NCBI GenBank assembly: GCA_030740435.1
Contig: JASLXG010000035.1
Span: 1 to 52,582, forward strand
Reading direction: 5' to 3'
Source of the DNA: Alphaproteobacteria bacterium
GTDB lineage: Bacteria; Pseudomonadota; Alphaproteobacteria; UBA2966
Length of the DNA stretch: 52,582 nucleotides
Part shown: positions 42,701-52,325 of the stretch, one piece after another
Numbering within the stretch: position 1 is the stretch's first letter
Layout of the letters: each line of letters opens with the position of its first letter
The notes under the pieces: model-generated
What the model saw: the letters and a program-made list of their open reading frames with translations, nothing else
The model's database searches: none
Told to the model about the DNA's origin: nothing
Program-made: the position numbers and the translations under genes

Positions 42701-44000
42701 CGTCCTGGCCGCCGATCTCGATCACCGAAAGATCGGCGCCGCCGTCCGCGTCGCAGCGGCTGGCGGCCGTGGCATGGGCCACGATCTCGTTGAGCACGAC
42801 GATGTTCTCGCTCTCGGGATAGACGGCGCGCAACAACGTCGCCACGGCCTCGCGGCCCGAACCGGTGACGCCGATGGCGCGCACGTCGGCCTGAGTGCGC
42901 TCGATGAGCGCGCTGACCAGGCGGCGCGCCGCATCGACCGGATTGCCCCGCGTGCTGTCGTAGACGTCGAGCACCACTTCGCCGCTTTCGATCGAGGTCA
43001 GCACCGCCTTGGCGCCGGTCGAGCCCAGATCAAGACCGAGGATGGCGGGATCATTGGCGGCGCCCTCGGGCACGGCCGGCTCGGTCATGATGGTCACCCT
43101 GTCTTGCTGCCGGCTGGCCGGCTCGAGCACCTCGAAACGCTTCTCCGGCGGCCGCAGCAGAGCCGCCGGGTCCTGGGGAAGTTGACTGCCGATGCCGCCG
43201 GCCCGCGCCTGCCGCCCCGCGATGGCCATGGCGCCGGCGGCCTCGAAGCACTCGGCCAGCGGCGGGCTGAGAGCCGGCCCGCCGAGCAACTCCTCGAAGG
43301 CTGTGCGGAAGGACTGGATCCGGGCCGGGCCGCCGATCAGATACACCGGACCGTCCACCCGGTTGCGCGTCGCCAAGGCATAGGTGTTGCGCGCCACCGA
43401 GCCGAAATAGCCCTTGAAGAGCTCGGCCCTGGGCCGGCCCTGGTTGGCGAAATGCGTCATCTCGGACTTGGCGAAGACCGAGCAGCGCGCCGTGATGGCG
43501 ATGCTGTCGGCCACCGATAGCGCCAGCGCGTCGGCCTCCTCGACGGCCAAGCCGAAGCGTTCGGTGATCTTCTGGATATTCTCGCCGGTACCCGACGAGC
43601 ACTTGTCGTTCTCGAGATACTGGTAATGGAATTTACTGCTGCCCCCGGCACCATTCCCGGCTGGCCGGCGGCTCAGCACGCCATAGCCCCGGGCACCGAT
43701 GCTGACCAGATTGAGGGCGCCTTCGAGCTCGGGCGCCAATTCCAGCGCCGCTTCCTGGCAGCTGTCCTCGGGCAGCATCAGCACCGGCTCGCAAAGCTCG
43801 TCGGCGTAAACGCCGGTGGCGGCCAGGGCGGCGCAGGAGGAAACGTCGTTATCGCGGTACCAGGCCTGGAAAAGGCCCATGGGGTCGCCCTCGTGAAGAG
43901 CGTAGCACTTGTCCTCGATTTCGATTTCGCCACCATCGCCCAACTTGGCGATGACAAAGCTCACGGAAGCCTTGCCCAAATCACAACCGGCGATTTTCAT
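39720..44000 (-). CDS. Giant acyl-CoA dehydratase activase-like protein (two ASKHA domains + DUF2229 + HgdB-like)
   Basis: 1426 residues from the ATG at 43998-44000 (GGGAGG upstream). Two BcrAD/BadFG ATPase-type domains occur in series. The first (about 1-265) has cluster cysteines in CSSGTGEN (Cys134) and RCSVFAKSE (Cys173) but a degenerate phosphate loop CDLGKASVSF. The second (about 318-590) has canonical LDLGSTGAKAVL, CSAGTGSFLEEQ (Cys453) and CTVFVADAAA (Cys493). Ferredoxin-like cysteines follow, then a DUF2229-like region, and a C-terminal HgdB-like part with CFSGQLCRTGAFAAKN and CWGCDNSL. The family is known mainly from anaerobes; its function is not established. No separate dehydratase subunits are adjacent. 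Confidence 0.85.
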   Translation of the reverse strand: MKIAGCDLGKASVSFVIAKLGDGGEIEIEDKCYALHEGDPMGLFQAWYRDNDVSSCAALAATGVYADELCEPVLMLPEDSCQEAALELAPELEGALNLVSIGARGYGVLSRRPAGNGAGGSSKFHYQYLENDKCSSGTGENIQKITERFGLAVEEADALALSVADSIAITARCSVFAKSEMTHFANQGRPRAELFKGYFGSVARNTYALATRNRVDGPVYLIGGPARIQSFRTAFEELLGGPALSPPLAECFEAAGAMAIAGRQARAGGIGSQLPQDPAALLRPPEKRFEVLEPASRQQDRVTIMTEPAVPEGAANDPAILGLDLGSTGAKAVLTSIESGEVVLDVYDSTRGNPVDAARRLVSALIERTQADVRAIGVTGSGREAVATLLRAVYPESENIVVLNEIVAHATAASRCDADGGADLSVIEIGGQDAKYIRVQGGRIVESDMNKACSAGTGSFLEEQANLYDVHDIQEFIDLASAAKRPPELGQMCTVFVADAAALAIKEGFGRDDIFAGFQYSVIHNYLNRVMGQRTLGQKIFFQGKPASNPSLAWTLAAVTGREIVVPPNPGAMGAWGIGLCAIEQMGEVALAAAARLELGQILEAEITARSEFQCRDAECQTLCPIERTTIKVGETSRQAVSGGACPKFEVSTKTQPKLAKEAPNPFEQREALIASFVVQVEPGGGPVLAIPMVSSLGPHVPWLATFAAELGFAVELLRSDKHSLAAGEQLCNAFDSCGPVKIAHAVCDSDAELMLFPSIFYVADTKSRGGQTCVAEQTMPSLIEQLLRSQGRRTRIVRPRLSFREGPGAPEVVTEMERLAAELGVNRAKISGAVAKAAEAHHAFEDGLERIGEEALDYARRNDLPAVILVGHLHVIYDGAINANIPHLLRRNGAMAIPADCYEIEAETPLVKNIYWGDANRGLRAAVQARAQGEVFPVLLASFGCGPSSFTEQVFQALLEGYPHTILESDGHGGEAGFITRIQAFLQSVRQFRADRAPSVPDNSRRIGYVSPLRRSRPGFLDPEVHYVAMSMVDNVGETFAATYRAYGYDVVCAPPHSDATWQAGKADCSGKECFSYQLMWGSFRQHLEQNPPLRETVLLCFSGQLCRTGAFAAKNRISLEKMGFDSNVAMEGMPFGGDRSMSLLLWAGLSATEIMRQLYIYHLPVESQRGEARALYDAGAAQIHSILEAPMALTGNDEARPEVESRAVAIGAALRQSGQRYAEMESRWQGSRSWRTVFVGGETMTKGNDFASSGLFLRFSEQGLRLVLEPLTDFFEYLARRHPYLQYGRAKPLAEAQLMTEEQAELRTWLYAQLADEHPWLPAPAVQEALELAEELIDPTTVGGAPMEIAGVLHAWETGLYDGVVVASCWGCDNSLITEGLLRYRKEIPFFFFYGDGTPLDDRRLRSFSYRLQRGGAEEVAEVA

Positions 44001-44084
44001 TAACAAACCTCCCCGCAACACCCCCAACCAACTCGCCCCAGTTTATGGTAAAACGACCGCAAGGCGAAAAACACCCCTGGCGAA

Positions 44085-44846
44085 TTAACGCCCGCCCAGC
44101 TCGGTATACGAAACGCCGGCCTTCAAGACCACGAAGGTGAGCGCCGCGGCAGCCAGCAAAGCGCCATCGGCGTCGTGCAGGCTGCCGGCGATCTCCAGGC
44201 GCCGGCCCACCCTTTCCAGCGGCCAGGCCATGAAGAAGTGCTCACGCCCAACCCGCGGCAAGGCATCGATGCGAGCCGTCATGCGGCCCAGTACGATGAG
44301 CTCGTCTGCCGTCTTCATGCCGGGAAGATCGAGGGCCCTGGCCAACGGACATTCAAGGGCGGCCCAGGTCATCAAGGACGGGACCTTAGCGCCTTCCTCG
44401 GCCCCCACCGCCAGAGGCCGAGGCCGCCAGTCGATGGCCACCAGGTTTTGCCCGACAACCGGGCCCGAGCGCAGGTGCAGGCCGTCGTCGTCGCTGCGGT
44501 TGGAGCCGCAACCGAAGCAGTCGGGATAGGGCATCTCCCTGGCGTGGCGCAGCGAGGCCCGTTTGGCGGCCGCGAGATCGATGGGCGCGGGGATGTCGAG
44601 ATCCAGCGTTGCCGGCGTGGCCTCGATCAGCAAGGTATCAGCTACGAAGAAGCGCACCCGGCCGGGCTCGCTGTCGACACTGATGGGCCGGCCCATGGGC
44701 GTCGGCGCCTGCATGCTGACGCAGGCGCAGGGGCTCTCTAGATAACCAGCGGCCAAGCCGCCGACGTAGCTGCCCAGCGTGATGCCCGGCGGGCCGACGA
44801 AATGTTCATCGATGACGATCTCTCGGGCGATCCTTGACCGCGCCAT
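44085..44846 (-). CDS. Hotdog/thioesterase-like protein with CFGCG motif
   Basis: 253 residues from the ATG at 44844-44846, which overlaps the XRE stop. DCFGCGSNRSDDDGLHLR (about 112-129) resembles the CFGCG...GL motif of PaaI-type hotdog proteins, and the length fits two hotdog halves. RPISVDSEPGRVRFFVADTLLIEA precedes it and FFMAWPLERVGRRLEIAGSL follows. Likely an acyl-CoA thioesterase or inactive homologue; catalysis is not proven. Coupled to the XRE regulator. Confidence 0.62.
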   Translation of the reverse strand: MARSRIAREIVIDEHFVGPPGITLGSYVGGLAAGYLESPCACVSMQAPTPMGRPISVDSEPGRVRFFVADTLLIEATPATLDLDIPAPIDLAAAKRASLRHAREMPYPDCFGCGSNRSDDDGLHLRSGPVVGQNLVAIDWRPRPLAVGAEEGAKVPSLMTWAALECPLARALDLPGMKTADELIVLGRMTARIDALPRVGREHFFMAWPLERVGRRLEIAGSLHDADGALLAAAALTFVVLKAGVSYTELGGR

Positions 44847-45268
44847 CACCCGGATTTGGCTTTCGCCCGGCCGCGCTTGATGCCCGCGAAACCGCGAGCC
44901 AGGTCGCGCAGCCGGTGCCGGGCCTTGCGATCCTTGATGCGGTGATAGTCGACCACCAGGGCGTTGACTTCCTCTTCCGGAATACCGGTCTCGGCGAGGC
45001 GGTCGTCGGCCAGCATTTCGACCGGGGCGATGTGTTCGCCGATATCGGCCGGCATGTCGGCGAAAAAGAAACTGATGGGCACGTCGAGGATTTGGGAGAA
45101 CTGATAAAGCCGGCTGGCACCCATGCGGTTGGTGCCGCGTTCGTACTTCTGGATCTGTTGAAAGGTCAGGCTGACGGCCTCGCCGAGCTTGGTTTGGTTG
45201 AGGCCGAGCAACTTGCGGCGCAGGCGCAGCCTGCCGCCGACGTGGGCATCTACGGGGTGGAAGGGCAT
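44846..45268 (-). CDS. XRE family transcriptional regulator
   Basis: 140 residues. The N-terminal HTH (about 10-65) reads RLRLRRKLLGLNQTKLGEAV then TFQQIQKYERGTNRMGASRLYQ, characteristic of the alphaproteobacterial Cro/CI-type regulators. The C-terminal part EVNALVVDYHRIKDRKARHRLRDLAR is amphipathic and may mediate oligomerisation. Its stop overlaps the thioesterase-like start; divergent from an acyl-CoA synthetase gene with a 78-bp gap, which it may control. Confidence 0.88.
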   Translation of the reverse strand: MPFHPVDAHVGGRLRLRRKLLGLNQTKLGEAVSLTFQQIQKYERGTNRMGASRLYQFSQILDVPISFFFADMPADIGEHIAPVEMLADDRLAETGIPEEEVNALVVDYHRIKDRKARHRLRDLARGFAGIKRGRAKAKSG

Positions 45269-45346
45269 GGTTTTGTCCGATCCCGGCTGATCTTGACCCC
45301 CTAGGATAGCCGATATCGCCCCACAAGTCGCGGCCGGCGGTGTAAC

Positions 45347-46972
45347 ATGTGCGAACCCTCAACCAGCCCTCCGGTTTCGTCGATGCCCGCGCTCCGCCAC
45401 CCCCTGGTTCATCCCTTTTCGGGCTGGGACGTGCCCCGTCTGGTGCGAAGCCGCGCCACCACGCGGCCCGACCATCCCTTCATCGTCTGGGTGCCCTTCG
45501 AGGGCGAGGGCCAGACCCTGACCTATGCAGGCTTTCGCGACCAGGTGCGGCGCCTGGGCGCCGGCTTGCTGGCGCGTGGTGTCGGGCCGGGCGATTATGT
45601 GCTGATCCACCTGGAAAACAGCCCCAAGATCATCCTGGCCTGGTATGCCTGCGCGGAGATCGGCGCCGTCGCCGTGACCACCAACGCGCGTTCGTCGGGA
45701 GACGAGCTTGGGTATTTCGCGGCCCACTCGGGTGCCAAGGCGGCGATCACCCAGCCCAACCTGGCCGAGTTGGTCAACCGTTTTGCTCCCGACCTCGAGT
45801 GGCTGGCCGTCACCGCCCACGACAACGGCGCCCCGCCCGCCGCCGGCCAGGCGCCCGAGGCCGCCTCGGCCTTCGCCGCCATCGACGGCGATCCCGCCAC
45901 CATCCCGGAGCGCCCGGCCGACCCCATGGCACCGGTCGGCGTGCAATACACCTCGGGCACCACCTCGCGCCCCAAGGGCGTGCTTTGGACCCACGCCAAC
46001 GCGCTCTGGGGCGCCAGGATCAATGCGGCTCACCAGGACCTCAGGGCCGATGACGTTCACCTCTGTACGCTGCCGCTATTCCACACCAACGCCCAGGCCT
46101 ATTCCGTACTGGCCACGCTGTGGGCCGGCGGCACCTGCGTGGTGCAGCCGCGCTGGTCGACCAGCCGTTTCTGGCAGGTATCATTGGACCAGCGCTGCAC
46201 CTGGACCTCGATGGTGTGGTTCTGCCTGCGCGCCCTGGAGGGGGTGGAAGCGCCGAACCGCCACCACTACCGCCTCTGGGGCAACGGCTTTTGCGAACCG
46301 CCCAGCGACCAGCGCTTTGGCGTCAAGACCATCGGCTGGTGGGGCATGACCGAAACCATGAGCCACGGCATCGTCGGCGACGTGCATCATCCCAACCGCT
46401 CGCTGGCCATCGGTAAACCGGCGCCGGAATACGGCATCGCGATATTGCACCCCGACGGCAACCCGGTGGCGCCTGGTGAGACGGGCGGGCTGCGGGTGCT
46501 GGGGGTGCCGGGGCTGTCGCTCTTCAAGGAATACTTGGGCGACCCCGAGGCCACCACAGCGGCCTACGACGACCAGGGCTGGTTCGACACCGGCGACCTG
46601 GTGACGCTGCACGAGGACGGCTTCATCTCGTTTGCCGACCGCGACAAGGACATGCTCAAGGTGGGCGGCGAAAACGTCGCCGCCTCCGAGCTCGAGCGTG
46701 TCATCATGGAGATACCCGAGGCCGCCGAAGTGGCCGTGGTGGCCAAGAAACACGAGATGCTGGACGAAGTGCCCGTGGCCTTCGTGCTGGTCGAAGGCGG
46801 CCTCGAGGGGGCGGCGTCCGATCTGGCCGAGAAGGTGCTGGCCGCTTGCCGGGAAAAGCTCGCCGACTTCAAGGTGCCGAAAGAGGTTATCCTGGTCGAC
46901 AGCCTGCCGCGCTCGACGCTGGAGAAAATCGCCAAGGCCGAGCTTCGCGCCCGGCTCGAGAAGGGAGCGTAA
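45347..46972 (+). CDS. Acyl-CoA synthetase (AMP-dependent ligase)
   Basis: 541 residues of the adenylate-forming superfamily. P-loop YTSGTTSRPKGVLWTHANAL, A5-type GWWGMTETM, and A8 region GWFDTGDLVTLHEDGFISFADRDKDMLKVGGENVAASELE. The C-terminal lysine lies in STLEKIAKAELR. The acid substrate is not evident; similarity is to medium/long-chain or caiC-like ligases. Start at the ATG 45347; a second ATG 36 bp later is possible since neither has a strong ribosome site. 3 bp from the aminotransferase gene. Confidence 0.85.
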   Translation: MCEPSTSPPVSSMPALRHPLVHPFSGWDVPRLVRSRATTRPDHPFIVWVPFEGEGQTLTYAGFRDQVRRLGAGLLARGVGPGDYVLIHLENSPKIILAWYACAEIGAVAVTTNARSSGDELGYFAAHSGAKAAITQPNLAELVNRFAPDLEWLAVTAHDNGAPPAAGQAPEAASAFAAIDGDPATIPERPADPMAPVGVQYTSGTTSRPKGVLWTHANALWGARINAAHQDLRADDVHLCTLPLFHTNAQAYSVLATLWAGGTCVVQPRWSTSRFWQVSLDQRCTWTSMVWFCLRALEGVEAPNRHHYRLWGNGFCEPPSDQRFGVKTIGWWGMTETMSHGIVGDVHHPNRSLAIGKPAPEYGIAILHPDGNPVAPGETGGLRVLGVPGLSLFKEYLGDPEATTAAYDDQGWFDTGDLVTLHEDGFISFADRDKDMLKVGGENVAASELERVIMEIPEAAEVAVVAKKHEMLDEVPVAFVLVEGGLEGAASDLAEKVLAACREKLADFKVPKEVILVDSLPRSTLEKIAKAELRARLEKGA

Positions 46973-46975
46973 ACC

Positions 46976-47851
46976 ATGTCCCGCGTTGCCTACGTCAACG
47001 GACGCTATCTGCCGCACCACCTGGCAGCGGTTCACGTCGAGGACCGGGGCTACCAGTTCGCCGACGGCGTCTACGAGGTCATTGCCGTGCGCCGGGGCGC
47101 CCTGGTCGATGCCGCAGCGCATCTCGACCGGCTGGAATATTCGCTGACCGAGCTGCGCATCGCGATGGGCCGGTCACGACGCGCCATCGAGGTGGTAATC
47201 AATGAGACCGTACGCCGTAACCGGGTGCGCGAGGGCATCGTTTACATCCAAATGACGCGCGGCGTGGCGCGCCGCGATCACGGCTTTCCGGCGGTGCCGC
47301 GAACCGCCCTGGTGGTCATGGCGCGCAGCCAACGGCCGCCCTCGCGACAGGTCGTGGAGGATGGCATCAAAGTCATCACCACGCCCGACATCCGCTGGCA
47401 GCGCTGCGACATCAAGTCGGTCTCGCTGTTGCCCAACGTCCTGGTCAAGCAGCTGGCCCGCGACGCCGGTGCCCAGGAGGGCTGGATGGTGCGCCCCGAC
47501 GACAGCGTCAGCGAGGGCTCGTCGACCAACGCCTGGATCGTCGATGCCGACGGCAAGCTGGTGACGCGCAACCTTGGCAACGCCATCCTGTCTGGCATCA
47601 CGCGGCGGGCGATTCTCGCTTTGGCCGAGCGCGAACAGGTGGAAATCGTCGAGCGCCCCTTCACGGTGGCCGAGGCCAAGGCGGCCCGCGAGGCCTTCAT
47701 GACCAGCACCACCGCCTACGTCAGCCCGGTGGTGCAAATCGACGACAGCGTCATCGCCAACGGCAAGCCCGGCCACCTGACCAGCCTGCTGGTCGAGCTC
47801 TACGACAGCTACACCCTGGCGCCCGACCGCAAAAGCGCGCCCTCTCGATAA
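46976..47851 (+). CDS. dat: D-amino-acid aminotransferase (class IV)
   Basis: 291 residues, class IV PLP enzyme. The Schiff-base lysine is Lys147 in RCDIKSVSLLPNVL, and EGSSTNAWIVDADGKLVTRNLGNAILSGITRRAIL carries phosphate and substrate contacts. YVNGRYLPHHLAAVHVEDRGYQFADGVYEV fits D-alanine aminotransferase more than IlvE or PabC. It interconverts D-alanine/2-oxoglutarate with D-glutamate/pyruvate. It follows the acyl-CoA synthetase by 3 bp, and its stop directly abuts the repeat element at 47852. Confidence 0.85.
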   Translation: MSRVAYVNGRYLPHHLAAVHVEDRGYQFADGVYEVIAVRRGALVDAAAHLDRLEYSLTELRIAMGRSRRAIEVVINETVRRNRVREGIVYIQMTRGVARRDHGFPAVPRTALVVMARSQRPPSRQVVEDGIKVITTPDIRWQRCDIKSVSLLPNVLVKQLARDAGAQEGWMVRPDDSVSEGSSTNAWIVDADGKLVTRNLGNAILSGITRRAILALAEREQVEIVERPFTVAEAKAAREAFMTSTTAYVSPVVQIDDSVIANGKPGHLTSLLVELYDSYTLAPDRKSAPSR

Positions 47852-48260
47852 CGAAAAAACACCCCCTCCCTGCCTCCCCCATCAAGCTAAGGGATGCACA
47901 CATCGAGTAGTTGACGTTCCGGTCATGCCCGGCACCGGCTGGGCTGTGGAAAAGCCTTGTAGATTGACCACAGAGGCACAGAGGCACAGAGATTTGCCAA
48001 GAGGCCAATGGCGTCGGTCGCCTGGCCGGTGTTATCGCCAAGGAAGAGTCTTGATACCTGCATCGCTAGGGCAGCGTCCGGCAAAAAGACAGCTGAGAGC
48101 CGGTGGCTCATGAAGATTCCGCCACGGCGCGCCCTGACAACTCTCTCTGTGCCTCTGTGCCTCTGTGGTCAATTCCCCGTGCTTCAACTGGCTGCGCCCT
48201 TGAAGATGTGTGCATCCCTTAGCGCAAGCGGTGGAGGGCGAGGGAGGGGGTGTTTTTTCG
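47852..48260. repeat. Nested inverted-repeat (MITE-like or long-hairpin) element in the gene-free stretch
   Basis: This 436-bp gap holds no convincing gene. Outer arms are a perfect 20-bp inverted repeat (47852-47871 and 48241-48260) rich in A then C/T. Subterminal arms of 19 bp match perfectly (47886-47904 and 48205-48223). A 6-bp pair lies at 47909-47914 / 48184-48189. Inner arms of 29 bp match perfectly (47963-47991 and 48145-48173). In all about 74 bp of nested pairing, so the whole element could fold into one long hairpin as DNA or RNA. No transposase and no clear target-site duplication were seen. The outer arms plus T-run could also act as a terminator in both directions. Confidence 0.8.
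47963..48173. repeat. Inner 29-bp inverted repeats made of CAGAGGCA-type direct repeats
   Basis: The arms, 47963-47991 and 48145-48173, are perfect reverse complements. Each contains short tandem CACAGAGG units (CACAGAGGCACAGAGG seen directly). The 153 bp between them show no clear gene. The inner block may be a separate element inserted into the outer palindrome, or part of one folding unit. Confidence 0.75.
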
Positions 48261-48287
48261 TTGTCCAGGAACCACCGCCCGCGGCGG

Positions 48288-48812
48288 CTACATAAGATAC
48301 TCCGGCGCCGCGTGCTCGGTCGTGCCCTTGTCGCCGATGGGCAGCTCGAGCTGCCAGTCGGCCCGCTTGACGGCGGCCACCAAGAGGTGGGCGAAGGAAT
48401 GCAAATGATCGGAATCGAGACCCAGCGCCACCTCCTTGCCGGCCTCCGGGGACAGCGTCAGCGTGTGCATGTTGCCCTTGGTCTTGATCGTAAGGGTGAT
48501 CGGCAGGATGGGATCGTCGCCGGCCGGACGCACCGTCACCGCCTCGGCCGCCTGGTAGGGTTGGGAAAAATCGGCCGCCTCGACGGCCTTGTCGTGCTGG
48601 TAGCCGACGACGGCCTGGCGCGTCGCCGGGTCGCTCTGGCGCTGCACCTCGGGATGGCGTTCCAAGAGCTTGGCGATGAGCTGCCAGATGGTGCGCACGT
48701 AACGCCGCGTCAGCCAGGCCCGGACTTCCTGGCCATCGGTGGTGCTGACCTTGAGCAGCAGCCGGTCTTCCTCGGCCACGAAGTCGATGCTGAACTGATG
48801 CAGCCGGGACAT
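48288..48812 (-). CDS. Conserved-type hypothetical protein
   Basis: 174 residues from the ATG at 48810-48812, 7 bp after the HIT-gene stop, so probably in its operon. The fold looks globular, with MSRLHQFSIDFVAEEDRLLLKVST near the N-terminus and PILPITLTIKTKGNMHTLTLSP centrally. I do not recognise a named family; ILPITLTIK..LTL suggests a beta-rich core. Its 3' end faces the repeat element. Confidence 0.6.
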   Translation of the reverse strand: MSRLHQFSIDFVAEEDRLLLKVSTTDGQEVRAWLTRRYVRTIWQLIAKLLERHPEVQRQSDPATRQAVVGYQHDKAVEAADFSQPYQAAEAVTVRPAGDDPILPITLTIKTKGNMHTLTLSPEAGKEVALGLDSDHLHSFAHLLVAAVKRADWQLELPIGDKGTTEHAAPEYLM

Positions 48813-48819
48813 GATCGCC

Positions 48820-49236
48820 TCAGGCCCCCTCCCCGTCGTCGTCAACCAGCGCCCAGTGCAGGCGCTCGGCGTGCTCAGCCAGAACCGCCTCGTCGGCCGG
48901 TGCCGCCTCGGGCGGCTCTTGCCAGACACTCAGGGGCCATTGCGCATCGTCCTGGTGGCGCGGGATGACGTGCCAGTGCAGCCAGGGCACCTGGTTGCCG
49001 AAGCAGGCCAGGTTCATCTTGTCGGCCCGGTAGAGGTGCTGCAGCACCCGGCTGAGAAGGCGGAGTTCGGCCATCAGCACGATGTAGTCCTCGGCCGCCA
49101 GGTCATGGATCTCGCGCGCTTCGGCCAACGGGATCAGCAGTGAACGCCCGGGGTGGGCGAAGTCGCGCCACAGCCTGACGGCGGCGGTTTCGAGTTCGAC
49201 AACCGGGTAGCTCACGTCGAGGAGGCGCTGGTCCAT
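48820..49236 (-). CDS. HIT family protein
   Basis: 138 residues from the ATG at 49234-49236. The histidine triad reads [11 protein letters not shown], with [10 protein letters not shown] before it, typical of small bacterial HIT hydrolases or nucleotidyl-transferases. Substrates are nucleotide phosphoramidates or dinucleoside polyphosphates. A longer upstream reading overlaps the synthetase gene and was rejected. Between acetoacetyl-CoA synthetase and the hypothetical protein in the same orientation. Confidence 0.83.
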   Translation of the reverse strand: MDQRLLDVSYPVVELETAAVRLWRDFAHPGRSLLIPLAEAREIHDLAAEDYIVLMAELRLLSRVLQHLYRADKMNLACFGNQVPWLHWHVIPRHQDDAQWPLSVWQEPPEAAPADEAVLAEHAERLHWALVDDDGEGA

Positions 49237-49255
49237 GACACTCGTGTCCCTATCC

Positions 49256-51217
<1,962 letters not shown>

Positions 51218-51334
51218 GGCGCTTCTCCGGTGGCCGGCAGGTCGCTCAGTATCGCCGAGCGGCTTGAGCCTGCACAAGGCAGCTCTGCGCCCGGCGCAGT
51301 GGTGCCGGGCACCGCGAGGCTCTAGTTTAGCGCC

Positions 51335-52288
51335 ATGCCGCCGTTCCGATCTCTTGCCGCCGCCGGGCGCGCGCCCGTCGCCTTGCAGGCGGCGGCCCTG
51401 ATGGTCGTCGCCATGACCTGCTTCACCATCATGTCGGCCACCATCCGCCACCTCTCGGGTGGCCTCTCGCCCTTCGAGATCGCCTTCTTCCGCAACTTTT
51501 TCGGGCTCGTGGCCCTGGCGCCCTGGTTCTGGCAACACGGGCTAGGTGGGCTGAGGACGCGACGCCACGGCCTCTTTGCGCTGCGCGGCCTGATGGGGCC
51601 CTTGAACATGTGGGCCTGGTTCTATGCCCTCTCGCTGATGCCGCTGGGCGATGTCATGGCATTGAGCTTCACGGCACCGCTGTTTGCCACCATCGCCGCC
51701 GTGTTGTTTTTGCGCGAGGTGGTGCGCGGGCGGCGCTGGACGGCCACGGCGATCGGCTTTCTCGGCACCTTGATCATCGTCCGGCCGGGCGCCGGCGTGC
51801 TCGAGCCGGGCGCCCTGCTGGTGCTTTTTTCCTCCGCCATGCTGGGCCTCAACGTCTGCATCGTGAAGGTGCTGGCGCGCACGGAAAAGTCCGGCGCCAT
51901 CGTCGCCTACATGGGGATCTATCTGGCACCCATCACGCTGATCCCGGCGCTTTTCGTCTGGCAGTGGCCAACGGCCGCCGAATGGTTCTGGCTGGCGCTG
52001 ATCGGCGGCGTCGCCACCTTGGGCCACCTGGCCATCACCCGGGCGCTCGCCATGGCCGAGGCCTCGGCCATGGCGCCCTACGATTTCGTGCGCCTGCCCA
52101 TCGCCGCGCTGATCGGGTTTTTTGCCTTCGGCGAGGTGCCCGACATCTGGACCTGGGTGGGCGCCGCGATAATTTTCAGCGCCACGCTTTACATCACCCA
52201 CCGCGAGGCCCAGTTGTCGCGTGAGCTGGCCGCCCGCGAAGCCTCCGGCAGCGGCGGCGAGGCCCAGGTGACGCCGCCGGGGGGGTAA
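51335..52288 (+). CDS. EamA-type DMT family transporter
   Basis: 317 residues with ten hydrophobic segments and two EamA repeats (about 15-150 and 160-290). [19 protein letters not shown] and [20 protein letters not shown] are the two typical repeat motifs. Such exporters handle amino acids, nucleotides or drugs; the substrate is unknown. Divergent from acetoacetyl-CoA synthetase by 117 bp. Confidence 0.87.
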   Translation: MPPFRSLAAAGRAPVALQAAALMVVAMTCFTIMSATIRHLSGGLSPFEIAFFRNFFGLVALAPWFWQHGLGGLRTRRHGLFALRGLMGPLNMWAWFYALSLMPLGDVMALSFTAPLFATIAAVLFLREVVRGRRWTATAIGFLGTLIIVRPGAGVLEPGALLVLFSSAMLGLNVCIVKVLARTEKSGAIVAYMGIYLAPITLIPALFVWQWPTAAEWFWLALIGGVATLGHLAITRALAMAEASAMAPYDFVRLPIAALIGFFAFGEVPDIWTWVGAAIIFSATLYITHREAQLSRELAAREASGSGGEAQVTPPGG

Positions 52289-52325
52289 GGGGGGGGCTCG
52301 CCGACCGCCGCCTTGCCGGCCGGCT

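Noticed and set aside
40728-43520. A 930-codon open frame on the plus strand
   Set aside because: It lies entirely antisense to the strongly conserved activase gene and its product has no recognisable domain; long antisense frames are expected at this GC content.
47923-48113. Short minus-strand frame inside the nested repeat element
   Set aside because: Its sequence derives from the repeat arms (Cys-Ala-Ser-Val-Pro-Leu-Trp pattern from CACAGAGG units), so it is a translation of the repeat rather than a gene.
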